Positions 35,655 through 43,504 are shown, numbered from the stretch's first letter. The stretch is 43,504 nt of DNA from Lachnospiraceae bacterium (GCA_017439675.1 JAFSIQ010000049.1:1-43504); one strand, 5' to 3'. Notes: generated by a model from the sequence alone, not told the origin. Program-made: numbers and translations.

Positions 35655-37753
35655 TCATCATACTCCTCTTTGTTGATTATCAAATCCTTAGGTAACCATT
35701 TTAACAGCATTTCCTTTAAACCATCCGATTGTATTGGCTTGGACATAAAATCCTGAAACCCTTCTTCCATGAACAACTGTCTTGCATCCCCTGCCACATT
35801 TGCTGTCAGCGCAACAATCGGCATTGTTTCAACATAATCCCTTTGCAACAAACAAATATTGTGATGGGTTTCGATACCATCCATTTCCGGCATCATATGA
35901 TCCATAAATACAAGGTCATACTTCATCTGCTTAATCATTTCAATTGCTTCCATACCATTCATAGCCGTATCTACCTGTACTTCATATGGCTTCAAATGTC
36001 CCTCCATCACCTTCAAATTCAACAAGTTATCATCCACCACCAGTATTCGAGCCCCTCGTGCAGCAAATGTAGCCGGAAGCTTTCTTTTTTTCAAATAACG
36101 CTGGTGCTGATTGATGAAATCACTAAAATTTCTGGTATAAAATGGTTTGTAAATGCATTGAATGTTACCACCGACAGAAACTGGAGCCATCCGTTCTTGA
36201 ACCACAGCCAAATGATAGGATTTGGAAAGCGCATCATAATAACCGCGGTCAGCTAAGTACTCGTCCTTCCCAATAATAATGTGTGTATATGTACCATTTG
36301 AAAGACAATTTTTGAATTGTTCAAGGCTATGACAAACTTGACCTGACGCATTCCATTTTCGAATCACAGACTTAAAGGAATGATAATAGGATTCTCCGAT
36401 AAAATCAGGCACTTCCTCCACATGATAATATAGTATCCGAATAGTTTTAGAACGCCCCACTGTGACAATCGGCGTTTCATCTATAACTCTTTGAGGTATT
36501 ATTATCTTAAACTCTGTTCCCTTACCATATTCGCTCTTTACCCGTATCACACCATTCATAAGTGTTACTAATCTCTTCGTAATTGGAAGTCCTAGTCCTG
36601 TCCCTTCTACTGAACGATTCTTTTTGATATCCACCCTTCTATAGGTATCGAATATTTTGCCGATGTATTCTTTTTGTATTCCAATACCACTATCCTTCAC
36701 CGAAACCGCAAGATTAATACCATAGGTTTCTTTTCTACCGGTAAGTGTTAACAAAAATCCTCCTTTTTCTGTATATTTTAACGCATTGGTCAAAAGATTA
36801 ATGATAATCTGCTTGATTCTAACCTCATCACCATAAAGTAAATTGGGAATATCCGGGTCACAATCCACAACAAATTCAAGATCCTTATCACCCATCCTAG
36901 CAGTTGTCATATACATTACATCTTCTAGTACGTCAGACAATTTGTATTCGCTACATTGCAACTCCATCTTCCCCGATTCAACCTTAGAAAAATCTAATAA
37001 ATTATTAATAATATTCATTAAACCTTTACTAGAGCGGTATATATTTTCACTATTATCCCTTACAAGGCTAGATAAATCCTCATTCATATTCAGCTCACAC
37101 AAACCCATAATTGCGTTCATTGGCGTACGAATCTCATGAGACATATCAGCAAGAAACTCACTTTTGGAGCGATTGGCATCATCCGCTTTTCTTATGAGTT
37201 CCTTTTGTTCTTCTTCAAACCGGTCAATTCGGATAAAGATAACGAGTGACATAATCAAAAATGCCCAGTAGATAATTGGGAAACGAATTCTATAATCCTC
37301 TGAATATTGATATCCAAGACGATGCAACGGTGTCAACATATAAAGGGGGATGGATACTCCTATGAGAAAGCTCAGAATCCCCCCATAATAAAGGTTGATT
37401 AGTGCCATTCCGCCTACTGGCACAAAAAGTAACCACATGATACTAACGCCACCAACACCACCTTGATACATGAAAAACATCATCAATACATATATGGAGG
37501 ATACCACAAACCATGATAGCATTTTGGGAGATTTAATCCTTGCAAACAAAAGCATAGTCACTATCATAGTCACCGCAATGATAGCATTTACAACACCCAT
37601 AATGATATCTGACTTAATAAAACATACCGCACTCATAATTAGAGCATATATACTAATAAGCGAAAATGCTGTATATAGTCCGCTCTGATTCACGACCTTG
37701 CTTTTCTCGCGCACATGTGAAATATATTCTAATACTCTATTAACCTTCGACAT
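35651..37753 (-). CDS. Membrane hybrid histidine kinase
   Basis: A 700-residue sensor kinase. Residues about 27-175 hold roughly six membrane helices with little outside sequence. A HisKA domain has MSHEIRTPMN (His206), followed by an ATPase domain with N box Asn323, DSGIGI (354-359) and GTGLGL (384-389). Residues 435-555 look like a receiver that lost its phosphate-accepting Asp (HIIIGKDE) but kept the late Lys (YKPF). The final receiver (568-690) is intact with Asp618. ATG 37753 after GGGGTGGG is used; the frame opens to 37858. No output gene other than LysR lies nearby. Confidence 0.93.
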   Translation of the reverse strand: MSKVNRVLEYISHVREKSKVVNQSGLYTAFSLISIYALIMSAVCFIKSDIIMGVVNAIIAVTMIVTMLLFARIKSPKMLSWFVVSSIYVLMMFFMYQGGVGGVSIMWLLFVPVGGMALINLYYGGILSFLIGVSIPLYMLTPLHRLGYQYSEDYRIRFPIIYWAFLIMSLVIFIRIDRFEEEQKELIRKADDANRSKSEFLADMSHEIRTPMNAIMGLCELNMNEDLSSLVRDNSENIYRSSKGLMNIINNLLDFSKVESGKMELQCSEYKLSDVLEDVMYMTTARMGDKDLEFVVDCDPDIPNLLYGDEVRIKQIIINLLTNALKYTEKGGFLLTLTGRKETYGINLAVSVKDSGIGIQKEYIGKIFDTYRRVDIKKNRSVEGTGLGLPITKRLVTLMNGVIRVKSEYGKGTEFKIIIPQRVIDETPIVTVGRSKTIRILYYHVEEVPDFIGESYYHSFKSVIRKWNASGQVCHSLEQFKNCLSNGTYTHIIIGKDEYLADRGYYDALSKSYHLAVVQERMAPVSVGGNIQCIYKPFYTRNFSDFINQHQRYLKKRKLPATFAARGARILVVDDNLLNLKVMEGHLKPYEVQVDTAMNGMEAIEMIKQMKYDLVFMDHMMPEMDGIETHHNICLLQRDYVETMPIVALTANVAGDARQLFMEEGFQDFMSKPIQSDGLKEMLLKWLPKDLIINKEEYDE

Positions 37754-37822
37754 ATTCCCACCCCACTTCGGGTAATTTATCCATTTCTTATGCAATAACA
37801 AAGTGTAAATAATTACCTTTTT

Positions 37823-37851
37823 ATTATATTCTTGTGTGAATAGAATAGCAA
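37823..37851 (-). promoter_or_regulatory. Promoter of kinase-DegV-lysR operon
   Basis: On minus -35 TTGCTA (37846-37851), 17-base spacer, -10 TATAAT (37823-37828). The shared element at 37866-37890 lies just upstream, centred about 62 bases before the expected start. Confidence 0.65.
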
Positions 37852-37865
37852 GATGCAATTATTTT

Positions 37866-37890
37866 GCTATAGATTTTGCCTATGGCTGGC
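37866..37890 (+). promoter_or_regulatory. Candidate LysR-type site between metY and kinase operon
   Basis: GC-T-ATAG-(7)-CTATGGCTGGC, with dyad CTATAG / CTATGG, lies between divergent promoters at about -60 from both expected starts. It matches the cysK upstream element at 17 positions with a wholly different 7-base centre. Unlike the cysK copy it has no flanking stem that would make it a terminator. Confidence 0.6.
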
Positions 37891-37900
37891 TACTGTTTTT

Positions 37901-37929
37901 TTGTACTTTTCTTTTATGGAGAATAATTA
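37901..37929 (+). promoter_or_regulatory. Promoter of metY
   Basis: -35 TTGTAC (37901-37906), 17-base spacer, -10 TAATTA (37924-37929). Start expected near 37936, giving a leader of about 60 bases. No SAM riboswitch or T-box is visible in it. Confidence 0.6.
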
Positions 37930-37997
37930 TATACTTACACCATGCAAAAGAACTATAAAACACACATATCAAAGCTAAGAAAGTGAGGAAAATAAAC

Positions 37998-39275
37998 ATG
38001 ACAAGTAATACAGGAACAAAATGTATCCAGGAGGGATGGAAACCTTCTGAGGGTGAACCAAGACAGCTTCCTATTTATCAGAGTACTACATTTAAGTATG
38101 ACACAAGCGATACCATGGGACAGTTGTTCGACTTAGAGAGAGAAGGTTACTTCTACACTCGTTTGCAGAACCCAACTAACGATGCGGTTGCTGCAAAGAT
38201 TTGCGCACTAGAAGGCGGTGTGGCTGCAATGCTTACTTCTTCTGGTCAGGCAGCTAACTTCTATGCCATTTTCAACATTTGTGAGGCGGGCGATCATTTC
38301 ATCACATCCTCTTCTATCTACGGAGGAACATACAACTTATTCGGTGTAACCATGAAGAAAATGGGAATCGAGTGTACATTTGTAGACCAGACTCTTCCAG
38401 CAGAGGAATTAGAAAAGTATTTCAAACCAAACACAAAGGCTGTTTTTGGTGAGACAATTACAAACCCAACGGTATCCATTTTTGACTTTGAGAAATTCGC
38501 AAAGCTTGCACACGATCATGGTGTACCATTAATTGTTGATAATACATTTGCAACCCCTGTAAACTGTAGACCATTTGAGTGGGGCGCAGACATCGTAACA
38601 CACTCTACTACCAAATACATGGATGGTCACGCAGTGGGCGTTGGCGGTTGTATCGTAGACAGTGGTAACTTTGACTGGATGGCACATGCCGAAAAATTCC
38701 CAGGGCTTACTACACCAGATGAGTCTTACCACGGAATCACATATGCTGAAAGATTTGGAAAAGGTGCTTACATTACAAAGGCAACTGCACAGCTTATGAG
38801 AGACTTAGGTTCTATCCAATCACCACAGAATGCATTCTACTTAAATCTCGGATTGGAGACCTTACATCTTAGAATGAAGCAGCACTGCGAAAATGCTTTA
38901 GCAGTTGCGAAATACTTGAAAGCAAATGACAAGGTAGCATGGGTACATTACGCAGACCTTGAAGGTGACGAGTACAACGAGCTTGCAAAGAAATATATGC
39001 CAAACGGAACCTGTGGTGTATTGGCATTTGGTATTAAAGGTGGTCGTGAGGCTTCCATCAAGTTCATGGACAGCTTGAAGTTTGCTTCCATCGTAACCCA
39101 CGTTGCAGATGCAAAAACTTGCTTGTTACATCCTGCAAGCCACACACATCGTCAGATGAGTGAGGAACAGTTAATTGAAGCTGGCGTTGCTCCAGATTTG
39201 ATTCGTTTGTCTGTAGGAATTGAAAATGTGGAAGACTTGATTGCCGACTTAGAACAGGCATTTGCACAAGTATAA
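37998..39275 (+). CDS. metY: O-acetylhomoserine sulfhydrylase
   Basis: A 425-residue Cys/Met-metabolism PLP enzyme that makes homocysteine from O-acetylhomoserine and sulfide. PLP lysine is Lys206 in [25 protein letters not shown] and [11 protein letters not shown] are family motifs, and the C-terminal LRLSVGIE-type segment ([14 protein letters not shown]) is present. ATG 37998 follows GAGG by 9 bases; GTG 37983 would include that site within the protein. It is the only complete plus-strand gene and ends in a strong terminator. Confidence 0.95.
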   Translation: MTSNTGTKCIQEGWKPSEGEPRQLPIYQSTTFKYDTSDTMGQLFDLEREGYFYTRLQNPTNDAVAAKICALEGGVAAMLTSSGQAANFYAIFNICEAGDHFITSSSIYGGTYNLFGVTMKKMGIECTFVDQTLPAEELEKYFKPNTKAVFGETITNPTVSIFDFEKFAKLAHDHGVPLIVDNTFATPVNCRPFEWGADIVTHSTTKYMDGHAVGVGGCIVDSGNFDWMAHAEKFPGLTTPDESYHGITYAERFGKGAYITKATAQLMRDLGSIQSPQNAFYLNLGLETLHLRMKQHCENALAVAKYLKANDKVAWVHYADLEGDEYNELAKKYMPNGTCGVLAFGIKGGREASIKFMDSLKFASIVTHVADAKTCLLHPASHTHRQMSEEQLIEAGVAPDLIRLSVGIENVEDLIADLEQAFAQV

Positions 39276-39307
39276 TATTGGAGATAAACTCATTTCATGT
39301 GAACAAC

Positions 39308-39347
39308 AAGGGCTATGGAATCCAATCATTCCATAGCCCTTTTCTTT
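39308..39347 (+). terminator. Rho-independent terminator after metY
   Basis: A perfect 14-bp stem (39308-39321 with 39328-39341), 6-base loop, then TTCTTT. It lies between convergent metY and the LRR protein gene and may also stop transcription from the minus strand, where TTGTTGTT follows. Confidence 0.92.
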
Positions 39348-39364
39348 GTACTAGTTTTTTTGTA

Positions 39365-41545
39365 TTATATTTTCTTAAATCTAGCATTGTTACTTACGCC
39401 ACGTTTTTTCATCATCTTCTTATAATCTTTATATTTTTTCTTTGGCACCTTGATTGTAGCATTTGACTTAATGCCCTTCCATGCATTTTTTCCAATCTTG
39501 CTAGCTTTTAGTTTCTTAGACTGAATTGTAATAGTCTTCAGCTTTTTACACTTATAGAATGCATTGGCTCCAATGGTTTCGATATTACTACCAATCGTAA
39601 GCTTCTTTATATACTTGTTATTCTTAAATGCACTCTTGGCAATGCTTGTTACTTTGTAGGTCACTCCATCCACTGTAATAGTTGACGGAATTGTCACTGT
39701 CGATTTCTTATCGCTAACCGGTTTTACATACTGAACTGTCGCTCCTGTGACATCCCCAGTTGTTTCATTCAGCTTACCAGTCGCTGTTACCTTGTAGACA
39801 GCTATCTTTTTGGTATCTTTGAACTGATCACCCTTTTGTTTCATATCTGGATTCACAATCAGTATAGCTATTTTATATTCCTGACTATAACCTCCACAGC
39901 TCACCTTACAAGTATAGCTGTAAGTTCCCATTGTTTTACCTGTAGGAACAAAATAGCTGGCTGCGGTTTCCCCAGCAATTTCTGATTCATTCTCATACCA
40001 TTTGTATGTAATCGTTTCTGTTCCAAGCGTCGGAACAACCGAAACTGATAGTTCTGTTTTCTCTGAATAACCCAACTCATAGTGAATCTTCCTTTCACTT
40101 ACATTTGATATAAATGGTACATAACCACATTCACAGGCATCATTACCACCTGGGTAGGTGTGGGCTACCTTTTCCGTCCCACCACAGACTTCGCAAACAA
40201 ACCAATGACTCTCTGTATCATATCTAAGTGCGCTTTTTCCATGTGACACACACGTTACTTCTATATCTGCATTATCCAAACCTTTAATGGAAGTCACTTT
40301 CTTACCATAGATTTCATTCAAAAGCGTCAACTCTGTTATCTCTTCTGGATATCTCTCTACTGTAAAGCTCACATCCCCATTCTCTTGTACTTCATAAGTA
40401 ACAAGCATCTCCACATCGCAAACCATATCAAAGGTCATAAATTCATCTTCTCCATTCTTCCATTGGTCTATCAACTGCGACGGACAATATACAGTCAGAG
40501 ATGAATTGTCTTCCCCTAACTGTAGACCGATCATATCCGTCACACTATCTGGTATAACTAAAGATTCTAGCGCCTTACATCCATAGAAAGCACTACCACC
40601 AACGCTGGTGACGCTTTGAGGTATCGTAACACTTTGCAGATTGCTACAGTTCTGAAATACATAGTTACCAATATTGGTCAAATTATTCGAAAAATCCACG
40701 CTAGTAAGTCCAGTGCAACCATCGAACACGCCCGTATCAAGCATTGTTACACTGTCCGGTATAGTCACACTGGTTAACTGCGTACAATTATAGAAAGCAT
40801 AATCATCTATTTTCGTCACGCCATTCAAAACCTGAAATTCACCTGACGCTTTAGGTGCCACCATCAAAACAGTCTTTTCTTTGTTATACAACACATTATC
40901 TTCCACTACATAATTGGGATTGTCCGCATCCACTATAATATCAAGCTTATTGCAACCGCCGAACGCATTTCCACCAATACTTGTCACATTCTTCGATATA
41001 GAAATGTTCGTCAAATTCTTACATCTAGCAAATGCAGATATGCCAATATTCGTCACTCCATCTGGTATGGTCACAGTTTCTAGACTACTACAATCAAAAA
41101 AGGTTGATGTGTCGATGCTTGTCACCCCAGTTGGAATCACTATTGACTTCAAATTACTACAGCTGTCAAACGCAGCACCGCCAATACTTGTCACTCCAGT
41201 TGGCAAATCGAGACTTGCCAAACTGCTACAATTATTAAATGCAAAATCTCCTATACTGGTTATAGTAGCTGGCAATTGTACACTTGTCAGGCTACGACAG
41301 TATGAAAATGCATTGTTCCCAAGCCCAGTTACTGTATATGACACATCTTCCACTATTACGGTAGAGGGAATTGCAACTGTTGTCACACTTCCATCGCAAT
41401 CAGAGACCGTTGCTGTCCGATTCTCTGCATCAAGATTATAAACCACTCCGTTGCTATCTGTATATTCCGTTGCCATTACGTATTCCGCCGGCAGAAACAC
41501 TACACAGATTGCCATTGTCAAAATTGTAAATATCCTTCTTTTCAT
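39365..41545 (-). CDS. BspA-like leucine-rich-repeat surface protein
   Basis: A 726-residue secreted protein with a signal peptide (cleavage likely after residue 25). About ten LRR_5 (BspA/TpLRR) units, with the pattern TSIGxxAFxxCxxLxSVxIP, span about 65-345. A middle region (about 370-570) has a CxxC...CECG zinc-like segment and an Ig-like stretch, and a C-terminal LRR_5 block (about 600-726) ends in basic KKKYKDYKKMMKKRG. No LPXTG motif or membrane anchor is seen. Such proteins are often adhesins. A terminator-like hairpin sits in its leader. Confidence 0.88.
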   Translation of the reverse strand: MKRRIFTILTMAICVVFLPAEYVMATEYTDSNGVVYNLDAENRTATVSDCDGSVTTVAIPSTVIVEDVSYTVTGLGNNAFSYCRSLTSVQLPATITSIGDFAFNNCSSLASLDLPTGVTSIGGAAFDSCSNLKSIVIPTGVTSIDTSTFFDCSSLETVTIPDGVTNIGISAFARCKNLTNISISKNVTSIGGNAFGGCNKLDIIVDADNPNYVVEDNVLYNKEKTVLMVAPKASGEFQVLNGVTKIDDYAFYNCTQLTSVTIPDSVTMLDTGVFDGCTGLTSVDFSNNLTNIGNYVFQNCSNLQSVTIPQSVTSVGGSAFYGCKALESLVIPDSVTDMIGLQLGEDNSSLTVYCPSQLIDQWKNGEDEFMTFDMVCDVEMLVTYEVQENGDVSFTVERYPEEITELTLLNEIYGKKVTSIKGLDNADIEVTCVSHGKSALRYDTESHWFVCEVCGGTEKVAHTYPGGNDACECGYVPFISNVSERKIHYELGYSEKTELSVSVVPTLGTETITYKWYENESEIAGETAASYFVPTGKTMGTYSYTCKVSCGGYSQEYKIAILIVNPDMKQKGDQFKDTKKIAVYKVTATGKLNETTGDVTGATVQYVKPVSDKKSTVTIPSTITVDGVTYKVTSIAKSAFKNNKYIKKLTIGSNIETIGANAFYKCKKLKTITIQSKKLKASKIGKNAWKGIKSNATIKVPKKKYKDYKKMMKKRGVSNNARFKKI

Positions 41546-41562
41546 ATCAAACTCTCCTTCCT

Positions 41563-41616
41563 CTCAAAAAAACAACAAAACCTAGCAATCACGAATCTTA
41601 TTCCATGACTACTAGG
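41563..41616 (-). terminator. Terminator-like hairpin in LRR protein gene leader
   Basis: A 15-bp stem with several G-U pairs on minus (41602-41616 with 41581-41595), 6-base loop, then TTTTGTTGTTTTTTT. It ends only 17 bases before the ATG, leaving no room for a promoter after it, so the LRR gene must be transcribed through it. It could also end the esterase gene transcript. Confidence 0.75.
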
Positions 41617-41683
41617 TATCTATCTCACTAAACAACATTTTGGTACTTTCCCATTGGCATACACCTCATTTCATATATGCCAT

Positions 41684-41713
41684 ATTATATCATAGTCATT
41701 ATTTTTTTGTCTA
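41684..41713 (-). promoter_or_regulatory. Promoter of LRR surface protein gene
   Basis: On minus -35 TAGACA (41708-41713), 18-base spacer, -10 TATAAT (41684-41689). Transcript start expected near 41677, giving a leader of about 130 bases that contains the terminator-like hairpin. Confidence 0.6.
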
Positions 41714-41739
41714 TGATATCACAGTTAAGATGAAATATT

Positions 41740-43020
41740 TTATTGATAATCCCACACCTCAATCGGTGTTGCTTCATACACAAAAATCATTCCGTCATAT
41801 AGCTGGCTCGGCGGTATACGAAGCTGATAGGAGGTCTTCACAAACTTCATTAGGAAAGAATAGGATTCTCCCAAACTTCCGGTTGGCATATTGCTATCTA
41901 GTAATGCCGACAATTCTTCTGACTTTTGTGCCTCATCAAAATCCAAATAGTATTGATTATTCTCCATATCACCTACTATTTTAGCAATTGGATCATCAGA
42001 ACAAAACTTGTAATCCTCTCTCGCCTCTTTGGTTGCGATACTACAATTGGTCTTGTAAAAATCAGTTCCAATCACATAATAGCTTTCTCCAAACTCCTCC
42101 GCAAGGTAGGAACCCATATTAGTATAGGCACTATTCACCACTCTAGCCACATGTCCGTTATGTCCGGCTATCATAAGCCTGGTACCATATACATTCTCTT
42201 CTCGGTCTAAAATCCATTTCACATTTTCTGCCATATATTGGTCACGCAAATCTGCATAACTCTGATAACCACTGCTTGCATCATGCAGGCCCAGATGCTG
42301 CAAAAGACAGGTCGCAGATTGTAAAGCATACGCATAAGTTTCCTCGTCTGTCATCTTAATATAGACATCTCTTTGCGACTCCATGTCAGCAATCATCTCC
42401 TCTACCAATTCCTTTAATGCAGTCACACTTTCCGAAGAGAGGGAACCATCTCCTGTACCATATCCTTCATTCCATCGTTTTGCATAATCAGTTCCTTTTT
42501 CCTTTGCAACCACATCATAGAAAGACTGAATGCGTTCTCTTGCAGCTTCATTTCTTTGCATATCAAAGCCATAAAATCTGACCTTGTCATCCTCCTTCGC
42601 ACCTTGGTTATAATCATGCATCCATTGCACAAGCTCTAACATTTCATCTGTTCGATAAATTTCAAATCCTAGGTTTTTCACTGCATTTTCTGCAGTTCCT
42701 ATATCATGCACGATATAATCATTGGCTATCATGCAGCTACCAAAATCACCCTCTATAGCGAAAGCGCGCACATCGGTGGTTTCCACTAAATGTACAAAAA
42801 CATCTAGCTTCAATTCCTGAAACTCTTTGTTTCCGTGGGTTGCTTCCCCTAATGCCACAACTCGCACTTCATCCGATAATGTGATATCTTCTACATCCTT
42901 TGCGTAGCTTGAAAAATCCTTTATTTCATCCTCTGCACTACAGCCCGTAAGAAGGGATGCGCCAAGCGTCATCATCATTCCCGCTGCCAGAACTCTTTTC
43001 ACCAAATCATGCTTTCTCAT
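41740..43020 (-). CDS. Erythromycin-esterase-family lipoprotein
   Basis: A 426-residue protein of the erythromycin esterase (Ere) family. Residues corresponding to the catalytic set of EreA/EreB are visible: GEATHG (Glu59, His62), Glu90 in AIEGDFG, and GHNGH (His287). It has a lipoprotein signal with LLTGC (Cys27), so it should be exported and anchored to the outer face of the membrane, unlike cytoplasmic resistance enzymes. Family members often act on unknown esters, so resistance is not implied. The ribosome site is weak. Confidence 0.85.
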   Translation of the reverse strand: MRKHDLVKRVLAAGMMMTLGASLLTGCSAEDEIKDFSSYAKDVEDITLSDEVRVVALGEATHGNKEFQELKLDVFVHLVETTDVRAFAIEGDFGSCMIANDYIVHDIGTAENAVKNLGFEIYRTDEMLELVQWMHDYNQGAKEDDKVRFYGFDMQRNEAARERIQSFYDVVAKEKGTDYAKRWNEGYGTGDGSLSSESVTALKELVEEMIADMESQRDVYIKMTDEETYAYALQSATCLLQHLGLHDASSGYQSYADLRDQYMAENVKWILDREENVYGTRLMIAGHNGHVARVVNSAYTNMGSYLAEEFGESYYVIGTDFYKTNCSIATKEAREDYKFCSDDPIAKIVGDMENNQYYLDFDEAQKSEELSALLDSNMPTGSLGESYSFLMKFVKTSYQLRIPPSQLYDGMIFVYEATPIEVWDYQ

Positions 43021-43138
43021 TCTTACTCTCGTCTTACGACGTTCCTTTCTTTTTTGTTTTTTATTTGTTGTTTTGTTTCTTTGTTATGTGTTTATTCTAG
43101 CCCAAGAAAGAGGAAGAAACCATTTCTTTAACTTACAA

Positions 43139-43162
43139 AAACCTTACAGTGTTGTAAGGTTT
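43139..43162. repeat. Perfect 10-bp inverted repeat
   Basis: AAACCTTACA-GTGT-TGTAAGGTTT. On minus it is followed by TTG, so it could be a weak terminator, but no minus-strand gene lies before it. It resembles MerR-type operators in form, although no promoter elements frame it as expected. Confidence 0.5.
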
Positions 43163-43177
43163 CGATGTTACTGTTTA

Positions 43178-43206
43178 TTGTGGGGACTATTCCATTGTGT
43201 TATAAT
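43178..43206 (+). promoter_or_regulatory. Promoter of short transcript
   Basis: -35 TTGTGG (43178-43183), 17-base spacer, -10 TATAAT (43201-43206). Start expected near 43213. Confidence 0.55.
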
Positions 43207-43212
43207 CTATGA

Positions 43213-43308
43213 GGAATCAATTGGAAATGAACTCTTGAAAAAATGAAAGCAACTGAAGATTTGAATTTTCTGTTGTCTTAAAGGCGGATATTTTATTCCG
43301 TCTTTTTC
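43213..43308 (+). ncRNA. Candidate ~95-base small RNA or attenuated leader
   Basis: The segment between the promoter at 43178-43206 and the hairpin at 43280-43305 would yield a short RNA. The hairpin pairs AAAGGCGGA with TCCGTCTTT (one G-U) around 8 bases and is followed by TTC. It matches no RNA family I know. It could be an independent small RNA or a leader of the MarR-like gene. Confidence 0.3.
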
Positions 43309-43322
43309 TATTGACAAAAGAT

Positions 43323-43360
43323 AGGTAATGTGTTACCTTAAATAAGGTAATATATTACCC
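43323..43360. promoter_or_regulatory. Tandem operators before MarR-like gene
   Basis: Two palindromes, AGGTAA-TGTG-TTACCT (43323-43338) and AGGTAA-TATA-TTACCC (43345-43360), have centres 22 bases apart, two DNA turns. They cover the -10 region after TTGACA (43311-43316) and precede GGAGG. They are probably the autoregulatory sites of the downstream regulator. Confidence 0.7.
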
Positions 43361-43373
43361 ATTGGAGGACGTA

Positions 43374-43504
43374 ATGAATTTAAAGGAAGTAATTAGAAGT
43401 GATAAAGTGAATTTTACAGGCATTGAATCATCCTATTTTCTGTTGGGATTGCTAAGTGCCTTTGAGAACAGATTTCAGGCAATGGCGGACAGTACTATGA
43501 AAGA
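43374..43504 (+). CDS. MarR-like transcriptional regulator (5' part)
   Basis: Only the first 43 codons are present before the window ends. TTGGAGG precedes ATG by about 5-9 bases. The segment FLLGLLSAFENRFQAMADSTMK resembles the first helix of MarR-family regulators in Clostridia that sit next to exporter genes. The tandem palindromes upstream fit an autorepressing MarR protein. The DNA-binding domain is outside the window, so the family call rests on a short stretch. Confidence 0.6.
   Translation, partial: MNLKEVIRSDKVNFTGIESSYFLLGLLSAFENRFQAMADSTMK

Larger units (their letters stand above)
43021..43373. other. Intergenic region with promoters, palindromes and a short transcript
   Basis: No convincing protein gene lies here; a 12-codon frame (43239-43277) lacks a ribosome site. 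It holds a perfect dyad (43139-43162), a plus promoter (43178-43206), a terminator hairpin (43280-43307), a TTGACA (43311-43316) and two palindromes before the MarR-like gene. Confidence 0.6.

Noticed and set aside
37930-37997. SAM riboswitch or T-box upstream of metY
   Set aside because: The leader is only about 60 bases, has no terminator hairpin and no recognisable conserved core.
39388-41500. Tandem DNA repeats or CRISPR in the LRR gene
   Set aside because: The repetition is at protein level (LRR_5 units of varied DNA sequence), not identical repeats with spacers.
43239-43277. 12-codon leader peptide gene
   Set aside because: No ribosome-binding site and no run of regulatory codons; an ATG in AT-rich DNA is expected by chance.

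Overview
This is a chromosomal segment of a low-GC Gram-positive Clostridia bacterium, most likely a Lachnospiraceae member. The AT-rich intergenic DNA, AGGAGG-type ribosome sites, long-form HPF, complete tsaB/tsaD/tsaE t6A set, DegV proteins, BspA-type LRR surface protein and YcxB-like protein all fit that group. Exact genus cannot be read from the window. Almost all genes lie on the minus strand; only metY and the partial regulator at the right edge are on plus. No phage, IS element, CRISPR array or obvious island is visible.

Layout from left to right. (1) 1-464: the 5' edge of a 16S rRNA gene leaving the window on the minus strand, preceded by its leader and by two tRNA-Ser genes (GGA and UGA) behind one near-consensus promoter. 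(2) 495-9648: housekeeping genes ispD, tsaD, a membrane-anchored unknown, rnz, a zinc-ribbon protein, rimI, tsaB, tsaE, a YcxB-like protein, tex, a dCMP deaminase and a DUF1294 protein. (3) 9726-18888: a DUF4190 membrane protein, then a long collinear run secA-prfB-cheW-hom-apgM-like-lysC, with the classical RF2 +1 frameshift in prfB and an aspartate-pathway cluster in which the apgM-like gene may be the homoserine kinase. (4) 19005-21800: hpf, a 648-base gene-free stretch with tandem DnaA boxes, a short CarD-like protein and a GH13 amylase. (5) 21999-32560: polysaccharide deacetylase, cell-wall amidase, PAS-GGDEF cyclase, YgjP-type metallopeptidase, DegV, MATE exporter, Nudix hydrolase, zinc-dependent PLC-like protein, TtcA-like thiolase, TcdA and an HD-GYP-like protein with altered metal ligands. 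(6) 32682-39275: a sulfur-assimilation locus: cysK, a LysR regulator, a DegV protein translationally coupled to a hybrid histidine kinase, and divergent metY. (7) 39365-43504: a BspA-like LRR surface protein behind a terminator-like leader hairpin, an erythromycin-esterase-family lipoprotein, and the start of a MarR-like gene behind two tandem palindromes.

The most interesting signal is in region 6. The same unusual element (GC-N-ATAG-N7-CTATGGCTGGC) sits upstream of cysK and between the divergent metY and kinase-DegV-LysR promoters. The seven-base centre differs completely while the arms are kept, which suggests one DNA-binding protein, plausibly the LysR encoded between them, controlling cysteine and homocysteine synthesis together with its own operon. 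This is inference from two sites and needs a genome search and a binding test.
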